Below are positions 1 through 8,099 of a stretch of 64,000 bases of DNA, in pieces. This DNA is from an uncultured Roseateles sp. (lineage in GTDB: Bacteria; Pseudomonadota; Gammaproteobacteria; Burkholderiales; Burkholderiaceae_C): the NCBI RefSeq assembly GCF_963422335.1, contig NZ_OY729424.1, positions 2,046,001 through 2,110,000 of the forward strand, read 5' to 3'. A program made the translations under genes and the position numbers. Below the pieces are notes generated by a model. It saw only the letters and a list, made by a program, of their open reading frames with translations, made no database searches and had not been told where the DNA came from. The number at the start of each line of letters is the position of its first letter. Positions within the stretch are counted from its first letter, which is position 1.

Positions 1-2
1 GC

Positions 3-497
3 ATGGCGCCGGGGCCGTTCTGGCTCAGGCAGCTGCTGCGCTGGCTGATGATGGTGTTGCGCAGCGTGCCCGAGCTGGTCTGGGCGTTGGTGTTCGTGCG
101 TGTCGTCGGCCTGGGGCCCACCGCCGGCGTGCTGGCGATTGCGCTGACCTACGGCGGCATGCTGGGTAAGGTTTACGGCGAGATACTGGAAAGCAGTGAC
201 GGCCAGGTCGGCGAGGCGCTGCTGCGTTGTGGCAGCTCGCGGCTGCAGACCTTCTTCTATGCGCTGCTGCCGCAGAACGCGGCCGAGCTGTGCTCGTACA
301 CCGTCTATCGCTGGGAATGCGCGATCCGCTCCTCGGTGGTGCTGGGTTTTGTCGGCGCCGGTGGCCTGGGACAGCAGCTGGACGGTGCGATGAAGATGTT
401 CAACGGCGCCGAGGTCTCGACGATGCTGCTGGTCTTCATGGCCCTGGTGGCCCTGGCCGACCGCACCAGCGCCTGGTTGCGCAAGGTGCTGGCATGA
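3..497 (+). CDS. phnE: PhnE-type phosphonate ABC transporter permease, 5'-truncated
   Basis: Inner-membrane permease of a phosphonate/phosphite-type ABC importer. The visible 164 residues hold hydrophobic helices and the cytoplasmic EAA-like loop that contacts the ATPase (GEALLRCGSSRLQTFFYALLPQ region, about residues 70-92), followed by VGAGGLGQQL, a typical PhnE segment. PhnE proteins are usually about 250-290 residues, so the N-terminus probably lies before the window and the ATG at 3 is likely internal. The stop overlaps the start of the next permease gene (ATGA), so the two are translationally coupled and may form a heterodimeric channel. The phnC/phnD partners would be upstream, outside the window. 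The substrate cannot be read from the permease alone. Confidence 0.8.
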   Translation: MAPGPFWLRQLLRWLMMVLRSVPELVWALVFVRVVGLGPTAGVLAIALTYGGMLGKVYGEILESSDGQVGEALLRCGSSRLQTFFYALLPQNAAELCSYTVYRWECAIRSSVVLGFVGAGGLGQQLDGAMKMFNGAEVSTMLLVFMALVALADRTSAWLRKVLA

Positions 498-1258
498 GCA
501 GAGGCCGTTTCTTCCTGGCCGGCCTTGCCGTACTGGTCATTGCCAGCTTCTGGTCGCTGGACCTGCAATGGGCGCAGTTCTTCTCTGTTGAGGCGGCGCG
601 CAGCATGGGCCGCTTTCTGGGGGAGTTCTTCCCGCCTGATCTGAGCCCGGCTTTTCTGCGCAGGGTCGGCTGGGGTGCACTGGAGACCCTGGCGATGTCG
701 GCTCTCGGGACCCTGCTGGCGGCGGTGGCTGGTCTGCTGCTGGCCTGGCCGGCGAGCCGGCTGCCCGGGGATGGGCGCTCGCTCAGCCGCGCGCCGCTGC
801 GCCTGCTGCTCAACGCCCTGCGCTCGGTGCCCGAGCTGGTGTGGGCAGCGCTCTTGCTGATCTCGGCCGGCCTCGGGCCGCTGGCCGGCACCTTGGCGCT
901 GGCCGTGCACACCACCGGCGTGCTGGGCCGGCTGTTCGCCGACGCGCTGGAGAACATCGATGCCGGACCGGGCCTGGCGCTGCGCACGCAGGGGGTGGGC
1001 AAGGGGCGGGTGTTGCTCTACGCCGGCCTGCCCCAGGTGTTGCCGCAGCTGCTCAGCTACACGCTGTACCGCTGGGAGAACAATATCCGCGCCGCCGCCG
1101 TGCTGGGCGTGGTCGGTGCCGGCGGGTTGGGCCAGTTGCTGGCCTTCCACATGGGGCTGTTCCAGATGGGCAAGACGGCAACCGTGCTGGGCGCGATGCT
1201 GCTGCTGGTGGCCCTGGTCGATGCGCTGAGCTATGTCTGCCGCCGCCGCATGGGCTGA
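494..1258 (+). CDS. phnE: PhnE-type phosphonate ABC transporter permease
   Basis: Second permease of the same importer, 254 residues, full length. The chosen ATG at 494 overlaps the TGA of the upstream gene and gives a start of MSRGRFFLAGLAVL, a hydrophobic first helix. The EAA-like loop is near residues 150-180 (DAGPGLALRTQGVGKGRVLLYAGLPQ region) and is followed by VGAGGLGQLL. It is clearly paralogous to the preceding gene: both contain RSVPELVWA and YRWE-IR motifs. Tandem phnE genes are known in phosphonate and phosphite import operons. The open frame extends upstream inside the previous gene, but that extension is only an overlapping frame. Confidence 0.85.
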   Translation: MSRGRFFLAGLAVLVIASFWSLDLQWAQFFSVEAARSMGRFLGEFFPPDLSPAFLRRVGWGALETLAMSALGTLLAAVAGLLLAWPASRLPGDGRSLSRAPLRLLLNALRSVPELVWAALLLISAGLGPLAGTLALAVHTTGVLGRLFADALENIDAGPGLALRTQGVGKGRVLLYAGLPQVLPQLLSYTLYRWENNIRAAAVLGVVGAGGLGQLLAFHMGLFQMGKTATVLGAMLLLVALVDALSYVCRRRMG

Positions 1259-1276
1259 GTGCGGCGGCGCTCAGCC
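1253..1276. terminator. Possible bidirectional stem-loop between convergent genes
   Basis: GGCTGAG and CTCAGCC can pair around a GC-rich loop, spanning the stop codons of phnE and of the convergent lipocalin gene. No clear T-tract follows on either strand, so intrinsic termination is uncertain. Confidence 0.3.
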
Positions 1277-1879
1277 GTCCTGGCGGGTCTGGGCGACCCA
1301 GATCAGCCGCTCCACCGCAATGCCGGCCGCCTTGGCCCGGCGCAGCAGATCCTCGCGCACGGCCGGGCTCAGCTGTTTGTCACGGGACAGAATCCACAGA
1401 TAGTCCCGATCAGGCCCGACAACCATGGACCAGCGGTAGGCCTGCTGGTCCAGGGCCATGACGTGATAGCCGCCGTAGAACGGACCGAAAAACGAGACCT
1501 TCAGCGAGCCCCGGTCGGCCGGGCCGGTGAACAGCGCGCGGCCATTGGCCTGGCGCCATTCGCCGCTCTTGGTGTCGAAGCCGCGGTTGATGACATCGAC
1601 ACTGCCGTCAGGCTGGGCACGGTAGCGTGCGCTGACATCACTGAGGCCCCGCTCGAACGAGTGGTCGAGCCGGGCGATCTCGTACCAGGTGCCCTCGTAG
1701 CGCTTGAGCTCGAAGGGCGTCACCGCGACGATGCCCTCGGGCACGCCGGTGGAGCAGGCGCCGAGCGTCAGCACCGCGGCCAGCAGCAGAGCGCAAGCGC
1801 GCGTGAACGTCTTTCGGGTCAGGAGGTCGGGCATAGGCAGGATGGGACGAAAGTCGTGACCGCGCGATTGTGCGCTCAC
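1271..1879 (-). CDS. Lipocalin family outer-membrane lipoprotein (Blc-like)
   Basis: Bacterial lipocalin that probably binds a hydrophobic ligand at the outer membrane. A hydrophobic signal segment ends in the lipobox LGAC, so the mature protein should be lipidated on cysteine. The lipocalin signature is G-T-W-Y-E-I-A-R with the downstream YRAQPDGSVDVINR strand and the R-D-Y-L-W-I-L-S-R closing motif, all as in Blc. A GTG start at 1879 is preceded by GGAGG seven bases away. An ATG at 1834 would give a more usual signal-peptide length but has no good ribosome site. The gene is 25 bases downstream of the next minus-strand gene, so co-transcription is possible. Confidence 0.85.
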   Translation of the reverse strand: MSAQSRGHDFRPILPMPDLLTRKTFTRACALLLAAVLTLGACSTGVPEGIVAVTPFELKRYEGTWYEIARLDHSFERGLSDVSARYRAQPDGSVDVINRGFDTKSGEWRQANGRALFTGPADRGSLKVSFFGPFYGGYHVMALDQQAYRWSMVVGPDRDYLWILSRDKQLSPAVREDLLRRAKAAGIAVERLIWVAQTRQDG

Positions 1880-1904
1880 GACATTTCCTCCGGGACCCGG
1901 CGCC

Positions 1905-2429
1905 TTATTTGACCTTCAGCACCTGACCCTCGATACGCTTGGCCTTGGTGGCGGCGCGCTGATAGGTCTCCTCGGCCTTGGTGCGCAACTCGACCGCCTT
2001 GGCCAGGGCGGCGTGGTAGCGCTCCACCGTGTAGGTGTTCTCGGTGCCGATGTAGACGCTGCGGCGCTTGGCCGTCTCGCCGAAACGCGGCAGGGAGACC
2101 GAGAAGCTGCAATCGCGCACCGACATGCCCTTGCGCTGGCGCACGATGGGCCCGGAAATGCCGACAGGCAGATCGTTGGTCTTGTTTTCGTTGGGGCTTC
2201 GTCGCAGCCGGGAGGGTGCGGGCAGCTTGGTGATGCGCCGCAGCAACTCCTTGGTGGCCTTGGCCAGTGCCTCGGCGGCACCGCTGCCGTCCTGGCTGTG
2301 GTCCGAGAACAGCTTGGTGCCCGCGTAACGCAGTTGCCAGCCATGGGTGGCGTTATGGTCAATGCGCTGGATGCCTTGTGGCACCTCGAATCGTTCACCG
2401 GAAAAAAGTGTGACTTCTCTGAATTTCAT
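1905..2429 (-). CDS. Conserved hypothetical protein with AP2-like DNA-binding repeat pattern
   Basis: 174 residues, basic. I do not recognise a named family with certainty. The central region (about residues 85-140) has beta-strand patterns of the form GISGPIVRQR...FSVSLP...SVYIG followed by a helix (YHAALAKAVELR) like that of AP2-type DNA-binding domains, and a lysine-rich C-terminus. A TTG at 2441 also opens the frame, but ATG 2429 has a GAGG ribosome site six bases upstream and is preferred. It probably precedes the lipocalin gene in one transcript. The function is inferred only from this fold resemblance. Confidence 0.55.
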   Translation of the reverse strand: MKFREVTLFSGERFEVPQGIQRIDHNATHGWQLRYAGTKLFSDHSQDGSGAAEALAKATKELLRRITKLPAPSRLRRSPNENKTNDLPVGISGPIVRQRKGMSVRDCSFSVSLPRFGETAKRRSVYIGTENTYTVERYHAALAKAVELRTKAEETYQRAATKAKRIEGQVLKVK

Positions 2430-2534
2430 GAGGTTCCTCAAAACAACGAGTTGAACCTCCCTGTGGCGATGATTATGCCGTTAGCCTGGGGCCTGGGACG
2501 CCCTGGCGTGGGGTGCAGGTAACGCTTTGTGCGA

Positions 2535-3182
2535 TCAGCGCGCCAAATCGAAGCCCAGCCCGGCCTCCAGCGCCTGGCGCAGCGAGTCCGGTCCGGTGAT
2601 GTGGAAGGTCTGCAGCCCGGCCTGTCGCGCACCCTCCAGATTGAGCGCCGAGTCATCGAAGAAGGCGATGCGCTCTGGGGCAAACCCTAGCTCCGCGATG
2701 ACGCGCCGGTAGGATTCGACGGTGGGCTTGCGCAGCCCGATTTCGTGCGAGCAAAACACGCGCTGCACCGGCGCCAGCAAATCCGGGTATTGGCTGCCCC
2801 AGAAGGCGTGGTGCGCGGCATTGGTGTTGGAGAACAGATATATCGGCAGGAGGGCGCCGAGTTCGCGCAACAACTCGGTTACCCCGGCAATGGGCCCGAG
2901 AAAGATCGCATTCCAGCCGGCCAGCCACTGGGCCTGGCTGAGCTGGATCTGCAGGGTGCTGCGCAGGGCGGCAAAGAATTCGGCCGAGCTGAGTTCGCCG
3001 CGCTCGTGGGCCTCGTAGGCCTGGTCGAAGGCGAAGCGCTGCGCCAGCAGGGCTTCGTCCGCACCGGATGCCTGGGCCCAGCTGCGCAGGGCACGCTTGA
3101 AGTCGATGTCGATCAGCACGCCGCCGACATCGAACAGCAGGGCATCCACCGCCACCGAAGCCGTGGGCAGACTGGAACTCAT
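2535..3182 (-). CDS. HAD-superfamily hydrolase
   Basis: Cytoplasmic phosphatase-like hydrolase of the haloacid dehalogenase superfamily, 215 residues. Motif I is DVGGVLID near residue 18 (nucleophile Asp; the second acidic position of the usual DxD is replaced by Gly, as in YihX-like members). Motif II is the serine of FSNTN (about 118), motif III the lysine of LRKPT, and motif IV FFDDS. A helical cap sits between motifs I and II. The start overlaps the stop of the RidA gene (ATGA), so the two are coupled. The substrate is unknown. Confidence 0.85.
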   Translation of the reverse strand: MSSSLPTASVAVDALLFDVGGVLIDIDFKRALRSWAQASGADEALLAQRFAFDQAYEAHERGELSSAEFFAALRSTLQIQLSQAQWLAGWNAIFLGPIAGVTELLRELGALLPIYLFSNTNAAHHAFWGSQYPDLLAPVQRVFCSHEIGLRKPTVESYRRVIAELGFAPERIAFFDDSALNLEGARQAGLQTFHITGPDSLRQALEAGLGFDLAR

Positions 3183-3562
3183 GCCCGCTTGCGTGCCGTC
3201 ACTTCAATCTCGATCTTCATGCGCGGGTCGGCCAGGCCGGCCGAGATCATCATCGCCGCCGGCCGCACCTCGCCGAAGTACTTGCGCAGGATGGGCCAGC
3301 AGTTGGGGAACCCGGCCGCATCGGGCAGCACATAGGTCACGCGGACGATGTCGGCAAAGCTGGCCCCGGCCTCGGTGAGTGCCGCCGCTATGTTCTTCAG
3401 GCACTGTTCGGTCTGCTCCAGCAAATCGTCGGAGACGGTCATGGTCTGGTAGTCGAAGCCGGTGGTGCCGGAGACGAACACCCACTCGCCGTCCACCACG
3501 GCCCGCGAGTAGCCGATATCGTGTTCGAAGCTGGATCCGGAGCTGATCAATCGACGGGTCAT
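3179..3562 (-). CDS. RidA family protein (enamine/imine deaminase-like)
   Basis: 127-residue member of the RidA/YjgF/UK114 family, trimeric proteins that hydrolyse reactive enamine/imine intermediates. The family pattern is visible: a YSRAV...VFVSGTTG strand pair near the N-terminus, the helix EQTEQCLKNIAAALTEAGAS, and VEVTA-like closing sequence IEIEVTARKRA. The conserved arginine expected in the R-K/E-x-E region is not clearly placed, so it may be a subgroup lacking deaminase activity. ATG 3562 gives the normal family length. It is coupled to the downstream HAD gene by a four-base overlap. Confidence 0.8.
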   Translation of the reverse strand: MTRRLISSGSSFEHDIGYSRAVVDGEWVFVSGTTGFDYQTMTVSDDLLEQTEQCLKNIAAALTEAGASFADIVRVTYVLPDAAGFPNCWPILRKYFGEVRPAAMMISAGLADPRMKIEIEVTARKRA

Positions 3563-3606
3563 GGTGTGCCTTGCTATCTTGAAGGAGCGGATTGTCGGCG
3601 ATGCCG

Positions 3607-4053
3607 CTACTCCGACACCTTGGCTTCGATGAGTTGGGCCAGCAGCGTCAGTGACTCCTGCCAACCCAGGTAACAGGCCTCGGGCGGAACGATGGCCGGT
3701 ATGCCCTCTTGCTCGACATGCATCTCGGTGCCGCAGAACACGGTCCGCAAGGTGATGGTGGTCTGCATCACGCCGGGCAGATGCGGATCGTCGAACTTGC
3801 CGGTGTAGCGAATCCGCTCGTGCGGCAGCAGCTCCAGATAGTCCCCGCCGAAGGCGTGGCTGTGGCCATTCGAGAAATTGGTGAACGACATCCGGTAGCT
3901 GCCGCCGACCCTGGCATCCATGTGGTGGACCTTGCCCGTGAAGCCATGCGGTGGCAGCCACTTCGCCATGGCATCGGCATCCAGAAACGCGCGATAGACC
4001 CGCTCGGCCGGGGCCTTGATGACGCGGTGGAGCCGGACAGTGTGAGTGGACAT
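3607..4053 (-). CDS. SRPBCC / AHSA1-like domain protein
   Basis: 148-residue START-like (SRPBCC) protein with a hydrophobic ligand cavity. It begins VRLHRVIKAPAERVYRAFLDADAMAKWLPP, the standard opening of AHSA1-type members, followed by alternating strands and a C-terminal amphipathic helix (ESLTLLAQLIEAKVSE). The start at ATG 4053 is chosen because GGAG lies about seven bases upstream; the frame continues upstream without a ribosome site. It lies 44 bases upstream of ridA and may be co-transcribed. The ligand is unknown. Confidence 0.8.
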   Translation of the reverse strand: MSTHTVRLHRVIKAPAERVYRAFLDADAMAKWLPPHGFTGKVHHMDARVGGSYRMSFTNFSNGHSHAFGGDYLELLPHERIRYTGKFDDPHLPGVMQTTITLRTVFCGTEMHVEQEGIPAIVPPEACYLGWQESLTLLAQLIEAKVSE

Positions 4054-4157
4054 GATGAACTCCAAAAAGCAGAGGACGGCCCTCTGCATGCACGACGAAC
4101 AATGATGAACGAAATCGACCCTGCCGTGAGTTCAATCTGCCCGGAGGCCGCCCGGCG

Positions 4158-4715
4158 TCAGCGCCGCACCAGGGCGATCAGATAGCGGCAGGGCAGCCGG
4201 CCCGGGTTGATGAAGACGCAGTCCTCCGGCGGCCCCAGCTGCAGGCAATCACCGGCCTCGAGCCGGTGTTCGATGGCGCCCTCGACGAAGACCAGCGTGT
4301 TCTCCAGCACCAGGATCTGCTCGTGCTGGAAACTGAAGGCACTGGCCGGATAGGGCACGCGCACGCCGGCGGGCAGCGCTATCTCCAGCAGCTCCAGTGC
4401 GCTGCTGCCGCTGGGCGAGAGGCGCCTCCGGGTGTAGCCGGTCTCGGGGTCCTGCCAGAGGGTTTGCGTGTCGCGATGGCTGACCCGCCCGGCCGATTGC
4501 TCGGCCAGGGCCAGCAGTGCCGACAGGGCCAGACCGAGTGCGCCCGACAGCCGGCCCAGCACCGTGGCGGTGGGGCTGGCCTCGCCGCGCTCGATCTTGC
4601 TGATCATCGCCTTTGACACGCCGGCGCGCTCGGCCAGCTCAGCCAGGGACCAGCCGCGTTGCGTGCGCTCCAGCTTGATGCGCAGGCCGATGGCGGCGCT
4701 GGGGTCGCTCATCAT
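4158..4715 (-). CDS. XRE-family regulator with C-terminal cupin domain
   Basis: 185-residue DNA-binding regulator. The N-terminal helix-turn-helix (LAELAERAGVSKAMISKIERGEASPT, about residues 21-46) is a textbook XRE motif. The C-terminal half is a small-molecule-binding cupin barrel (FSFQHEQILVLENTLVFVEGAIEHRLEAGDCLQLGP). This architecture is common in local regulators that sense a metabolite of the neighbouring genes. The start overlaps the end of the CWC gene, and two adjacent ATGs (4715, 4712) are possible. As the last gene of the MatB operon it may autoregulate that operon. That link is inferred from position. Confidence 0.85.
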   Translation of the reverse strand: MMSDPSAAIGLRIKLERTQRGWSLAELAERAGVSKAMISKIERGEASPTATVLGRLSGALGLALSALLALAEQSAGRVSHRDTQTLWQDPETGYTRRRLSPSGSSALELLEIALPAGVRVPYPASAFSFQHEQILVLENTLVFVEGAIEHRLEAGDCLQLGPPEDCVFINPGRLPCRYLIALVRR

Positions 4716-4918
4716 TGCTGGGCCGCGGCGGCCTGGTCCTTCAGCTGCCTCAGGCAACTGACGCACAGGCAGCTGCTGTATTGCTGCGCCAGTTGCTGGC
4801 GCAGGCCCGGCGTGAGCTGGAGGTCGAAGCAGTCGCAGCGGGCATCGGCCACGCCACAGTGAAAGGGCTGGCCGCAACGCGGGCAGGCGCTGTTGCTGCT
4901 GACAGGCGCCGTGCTCAT
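4712..4918 (-). CDS. Small cysteine-rich CWC-type protein
   Basis: 68 residues with eight cysteines arranged as CPRCGQPFHCG, ARCDCF and CLCVSCL, the pattern of the Cysteine-rich CWC family, probably zinc-binding. The function of the family is not established. It overlaps the stop of matB at its start and the XRE-cupin start at its end, so it is translated as part of that operon. Its presence between an acyl-CoA synthetase and a regulator recurs in related genomes as far as I recall, but I cannot check this. Confidence 0.75.
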   Translation of the reverse strand: MSTAPVSSNSACPRCGQPFHCGVADARCDCFDLQLTPGLRQQLAQQYSSCLCVSCLRQLKDQAAAAQQ

Positions 4919-6447
4919 GCGAACAAACCCCTGTGCTGATCGCGCAGCAGGTTCTTCTGCACCTTGCCCATGGTGTTGCGCGGCAGCTCGGCAACGACGA
5001 AGACCTGCTTGGGCACCTTGAAGTTGGCGATTTTCCCCTTCAGGGTGGCGGCGATCCTGGCGCCGTCCAGCGCCGCGCCGGACTTGGCCACCACGACGGC
5101 CACCACCGCTTCGCCGAAGTCCCGGTGTGGCACGCCGATCACCGCCGATTCGTTGACGCCGGCCATGTCATTGATATAGCCCTCGATCTCGGCCGGGTAG
5201 ACGTTGTAGCCGCCGCTGATGATCAGGTCCTTGCTGCGGCCGACGATGGTCACATAGCCCTGTTCGTCGATGCGGCCGACGTCGCCGGTCTTGAACCAGC
5301 CGTCCGCGGTGAACTCTTCCCGGGTCTTCTCGGGCATGCGCCAGTAGCCGACGAAGACGTTGGGCCCCCTGACCTCGATGCCGCCGATCTCGCCGGTGGG
5401 GCAGGGCTGGCCCTTGTCGTCCCGCAGGCGCAGGCCCACGCCGGGCAGCGGGAAGCCGACTGTGCCGCCGCGCCGCGCGCCATCCTTGGCGTGATAGGGG
5501 TTGCTGGTCAGCATCACCGTCTCGCTCATGCCGTAGCGTTCGAGAATCTGGTGGCCGGTGCGGGCGAGGAATTCGTTGAAGGTCTCGATCAGCATAGGCG
5601 CCGAGCCGCTGATGAAGAGGCGCATATTCCTGCAGGCCTGCTTGCCGAACGAGGCCTCGCCAAGCAGGCGCACGTACAGCGTCGGCACGCCCATGAAGAC
5701 GGTGGCCTCGGGCAGCTTGGCGATCACCGCATGTGGGTCGAAGCGGGCGAACCAGATCATCTTGCTGCCGTTGAGCAGGGCGCCATGCGTGGCGACGAAC
5801 AGGCCGTGGACATGGAAGATGGGCAGGGCGTGAACCAGCACGTCGCCGGGCTTCCAGCCCCAGTAGTCCTTCAGCACCAGGGCATTGCTGAGCATATTGC
5901 CGTGGGTCAGCATCGCGCCCTTGCTGCGCCCGGTGGTGCCGCTGGTGTAGAGGATGGCGGCCAGCTCGTCCGTGCCCTTGACCACGGTCTGGTGCTGGTC
6001 CGACTGATGGGCGGCGCGCTCCAGCAGGCTGCCGGTGCGGTCCTCGTTCAGGGTGAACACATGCTCGGTGCCGGCATTGAAGGCAATCTTGCTGACCCAG
6101 CCGAAGTTCTTGCCCGAGCAGACGACGACGGCCGGCTCGGCATTGCCGACGAAGTACTCGATCTCGGCGGCCTGGTAGGCGGTGTTCAGCGGCAGGAAGA
6201 CATAGCCGGCGCGCAGCACGGCCAGGTACAGCATCAGCGCCTCGACCGACTTCTCGGTCTGCACCGCGACTCGGCTGCCGGCCGGCAGATCCAGCGAGGC
6301 CAGCAGATTCGCCATCATCGCGGTGGCGCGGTCGATGTCGCGCCAGCTGTAGTTCAGCCCCGGGGTGTCGGCCACCTCGATGGCGGTCTGTTCCAGATCG
6401 GCGGGGAATTGGTCGCGCAGCGCGGCGAACAGATTGGCGTTGGGCAT
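4915..6447 (-). CDS. matB: Malonyl-CoA synthase (malonate-CoA ligase)
   Basis: 510-residue member of the adenylate-forming (ANL) superfamily, predicted to make malonyl-CoA from malonate, ATP and CoA in the cytoplasm. Visible motifs: P-loop A3 AILYTSGTTGRSKGAML (about residues 165-181), A5 ERYGMSETVML (about 307-317), A7/A8 DGWFKTGDVGRID and GRSKDLIISGGYNVYPAEIE, and A10 lysine in NTMGKVQK. Length and the MatB-like N-terminus ANLFAALRDQFP fit malonate-CoA ligases rather than acetyl-CoA synthetases. It lies downstream of a Bug-type receptor and a GNAT gene, consistent with uptake and activation of a dicarboxylate. Substrate choice is from family resemblance. Confidence 0.85.
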   Translation of the reverse strand: MPNANLFAALRDQFPADLEQTAIEVADTPGLNYSWRDIDRATAMMANLLASLDLPAGSRVAVQTEKSVEALMLYLAVLRAGYVFLPLNTAYQAAEIEYFVGNAEPAVVVCSGKNFGWVSKIAFNAGTEHVFTLNEDRTGSLLERAAHQSDQHQTVVKGTDELAAILYTSGTTGRSKGAMLTHGNMLSNALVLKDYWGWKPGDVLVHALPIFHVHGLFVATHGALLNGSKMIWFARFDPHAVIAKLPEATVFMGVPTLYVRLLGEASFGKQACRNMRLFISGSAPMLIETFNEFLARTGHQILERYGMSETVMLTSNPYHAKDGARRGGTVGFPLPGVGLRLRDDKGQPCPTGEIGGIEVRGPNVFVGYWRMPEKTREEFTADGWFKTGDVGRIDEQGYVTIVGRSKDLIISGGYNVYPAEIEGYINDMAGVNESAVIGVPHRDFGEAVVAVVVAKSGAALDGARIAATLKGKIANFKVPKQVFVVAELPRNTMGKVQKNLLRDQHRGLFA

Positions 6448-6470
6448 GGTGAAAGGCTAAGGGTTGTCCA

Positions 6471-6902
6471 TCAAATCAGGTGCAGCAGCACATAGTCCTG
6501 CGCGTCGGGGGGCTGGGTGGCGGCTGCCGTCCAGCCATGGCGGGCATAAAAAGCCAGTGCAGCCTGGTTCCTCAGCACGCACTTCAGTGCGGCGGGGCGG
6601 TGGTGCATGCCGTCCAGGCAAGCCTGAAGCAGGGCCGTGCCTATGCCGCGGCCATGGCAGGCCGGGTCCACATACAGATGGTGGATGAAGGCCTCGGCCC
6701 GCTGGCAGGAGACAAAGCCCAGCAGCCGGTCGCCGCGACAGGCCACCAGCATCCACTCGCCGGCGCTGTCCGCGGCGAGGCTCTCGGGCGGCTCACGCCA
6801 CGGAAAGGCCAGGGCGCGGGCCCGCAGATAGATGTCGTGCAGTGCCGGCGCGTCGGCGGCGATGGCCTCGCGCACGGAGCAGGCGGGCAGTGTCTCGCTC
6901 AC
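6471..6902 (-). CDS. GNAT family N-acetyltransferase
   Basis: 143 residues, the length of a single GNAT domain. The acetyl-CoA pyrophosphate-binding loop is clear (LYVDPACHGRGIGTALLQ, about residues 76-93), followed by the beta-bulge/alpha4 region RNQAALAFYARHGW. No ATG is available; GTG 6902 gives a complete domain and lies five bases after the Bug gene stop. The frame continues upstream inside that gene, but without GNAT sequence. The acceptor substrate is unknown. It belongs to the matB operon by spacing. Confidence 0.8.
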   Translation of the reverse strand: MSETLPACSVREAIAADAPALHDIYLRARALAFPWREPPESLAADSAGEWMLVACRGDRLLGFVSCQRAEAFIHHLYVDPACHGRGIGTALLQACLDGMHHRPAALKCVLRNQAALAFYARHGWTAAATQPPDAQDYVLLHLI

Positions 6903-6907
6903 TGCGA

Positions 6908-7915
6908 TCAATCCAGCTTGGCGCCCGAGCTCTTCACCACCTCGGCCCAGCGCTTGACCTCGGCGCTGACGAACTTGCCGAAGGCTTCGCCGTAGAGATT
7001 GGGCATCTCGGCACCGAGGCCTGTCCAGATGTCGTGGATTTCGGGGGTGGCGTAGGCCTTGACCAGCTCGGCGCGCATGCGGTCTATCGCCTCCTTGGGC
7101 GTGCCCTTGGGGGCCCACAGGCCGTACCAGGTGGCGACCTGGTAGGTCGGCACGCCGGCTTCGGCGCTGGTCGGCACATCCGGGAAACCCGGAGCGCGCT
7201 TGGCCGAGGCGACGGCCAGCGCCTTGATGCGACCGCTCTTGATGTGGTTGGCCGATGAGCCCAGGCCGTCGAACATCAGATCCACCTGGCCGGCGATCAG
7301 GTCCTGCAGGGCCGGGCCGGCGCCGCGGTAGGGGATGTGGGTGACGAAGGTCTTGGTCTGCAGCTTGAACAGCTCGCCGGCCAGATGGTGCGAGGTGCCG
7401 TTGCCCGCCGAGCCGTAGTTCAGCTTGCCGGGGTTCTTGCGCATCATCTCCAGCAAGCCCTTCAGATCGGACACCGGCACCCGCTGCGGATTGACGACGA
7501 TGACCTGGGGCACGCTGGCGATCAGGGCCACCGGAATGAAGTCGGTCTCCAGCTGATAGTCCAGCTTCGGATACATGCTGGGCGCAATGGCGTGGTGCAC
7601 GGCGCCCATGAAGAAGGTGTAGCCATCCGGCGCCGCCTTGGCCGCCACCGAGGCGCCGACGGTGCCCCCCGCGCCGCCCTTGTTGTCGATGATGATCTGC
7701 TTGCCCATCTGCTTGGTCAGCATGGCGGTCAGCGGCCGCGCAAAGGCGTCGGTGCCGCCGCCGGCCGGGAAGGGCACGACGATGGTCACCGGCTTGGTCG
7801 GCCAGCCGCTCTGTGCCTGGGCCGCGCCGGTCAGCAGGCCGCCGGCGCCTAGGGCTGCCAAGGCGGCCAGCCAGGCCAGTCGGGTGCGCTGCGGGCGCGC
7901 TGAAAAGGTCGTCAT
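6908..7915 (-). CDS. Bug-family (tripartite tricarboxylate transporter) solute-binding receptor
   Basis: 335-residue periplasmic receptor of the Bug/TctC family. A signal peptide ends at the AQA cleavage region (residues 27-35), followed by WPTKPVTIVVPFPAGGGTD, the family signature, and later IIDNKGGAGG, PDGYTF and IPYRGAGPALQDL. Such proteins bind small carboxylates and often lie next to catabolic genes without cognate TctA/TctB, as here. The start ATG 7915 has AGGAG eight bases upstream. It is first in a tight minus-strand operon with the GNAT, MatB, CWC and XRE-cupin genes and divergent from a sigma-54 activator, so malonate or a similar dicarboxylate is a reasonable ligand guess. Confidence 0.85.
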   Translation of the reverse strand: MTTFSARPQRTRLAWLAALAALGAGGLLTGAAQAQSGWPTKPVTIVVPFPAGGGTDAFARPLTAMLTKQMGKQIIIDNKGGAGGTVGASVAAKAAPDGYTFFMGAVHHAIAPSMYPKLDYQLETDFIPVALIASVPQVIVVNPQRVPVSDLKGLLEMMRKNPGKLNYGSAGNGTSHHLAGELFKLQTKTFVTHIPYRGAGPALQDLIAGQVDLMFDGLGSSANHIKSGRIKALAVASAKRAPGFPDVPTSAEAGVPTYQVATWYGLWAPKGTPKEAIDRMRAELVKAYATPEIHDIWTGLGAEMPNLYGEAFGKFVSAEVKRWAEVVKSSGAKLD

Positions 7916-7988
7916 GCTGCTGTCTCCTATGTAGGGCGGTATGCCCCCGTCTGCCTGCTGCGGGGTCTTGCAGTCCGGTTTTATAACA

Positions 7989-8013
7989 GTGCGGCCAGGC
8001 TGCTGGCCCGCAC
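7989..8013. promoter_or_regulatory. Imperfect inverted repeat between the divergent Bug operon and the sigma-54 activator gene
   Basis: GTGCGGCCAG and CTGGCCCGCAC form a near-perfect inverted repeat with a four-base centre and one bulged C. It is placed about 75 bases upstream of one start and 87 of the other, suitable for an operator shared by both directions. I did not find a convincing -24/-12 element beside it. Confidence 0.35.
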
Positions 8014-8099
8014 GACTTCCCGTAGGAGGCCGCCAGGCCCGCGCCGGGGCGGTACAGTGCAGTCCGATTCCGCCTCCACCCGCCCGAGAAACCCGCGAC

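Noticed and set aside
3179..4135. One 318-codon frame covering ridA and part of the SRPBCC gene
   Set aside because: Only the last 127 codons form the RidA domain; the upstream part is an out-of-frame reading of the SRPBCC gene, so ridA starts at 3562.
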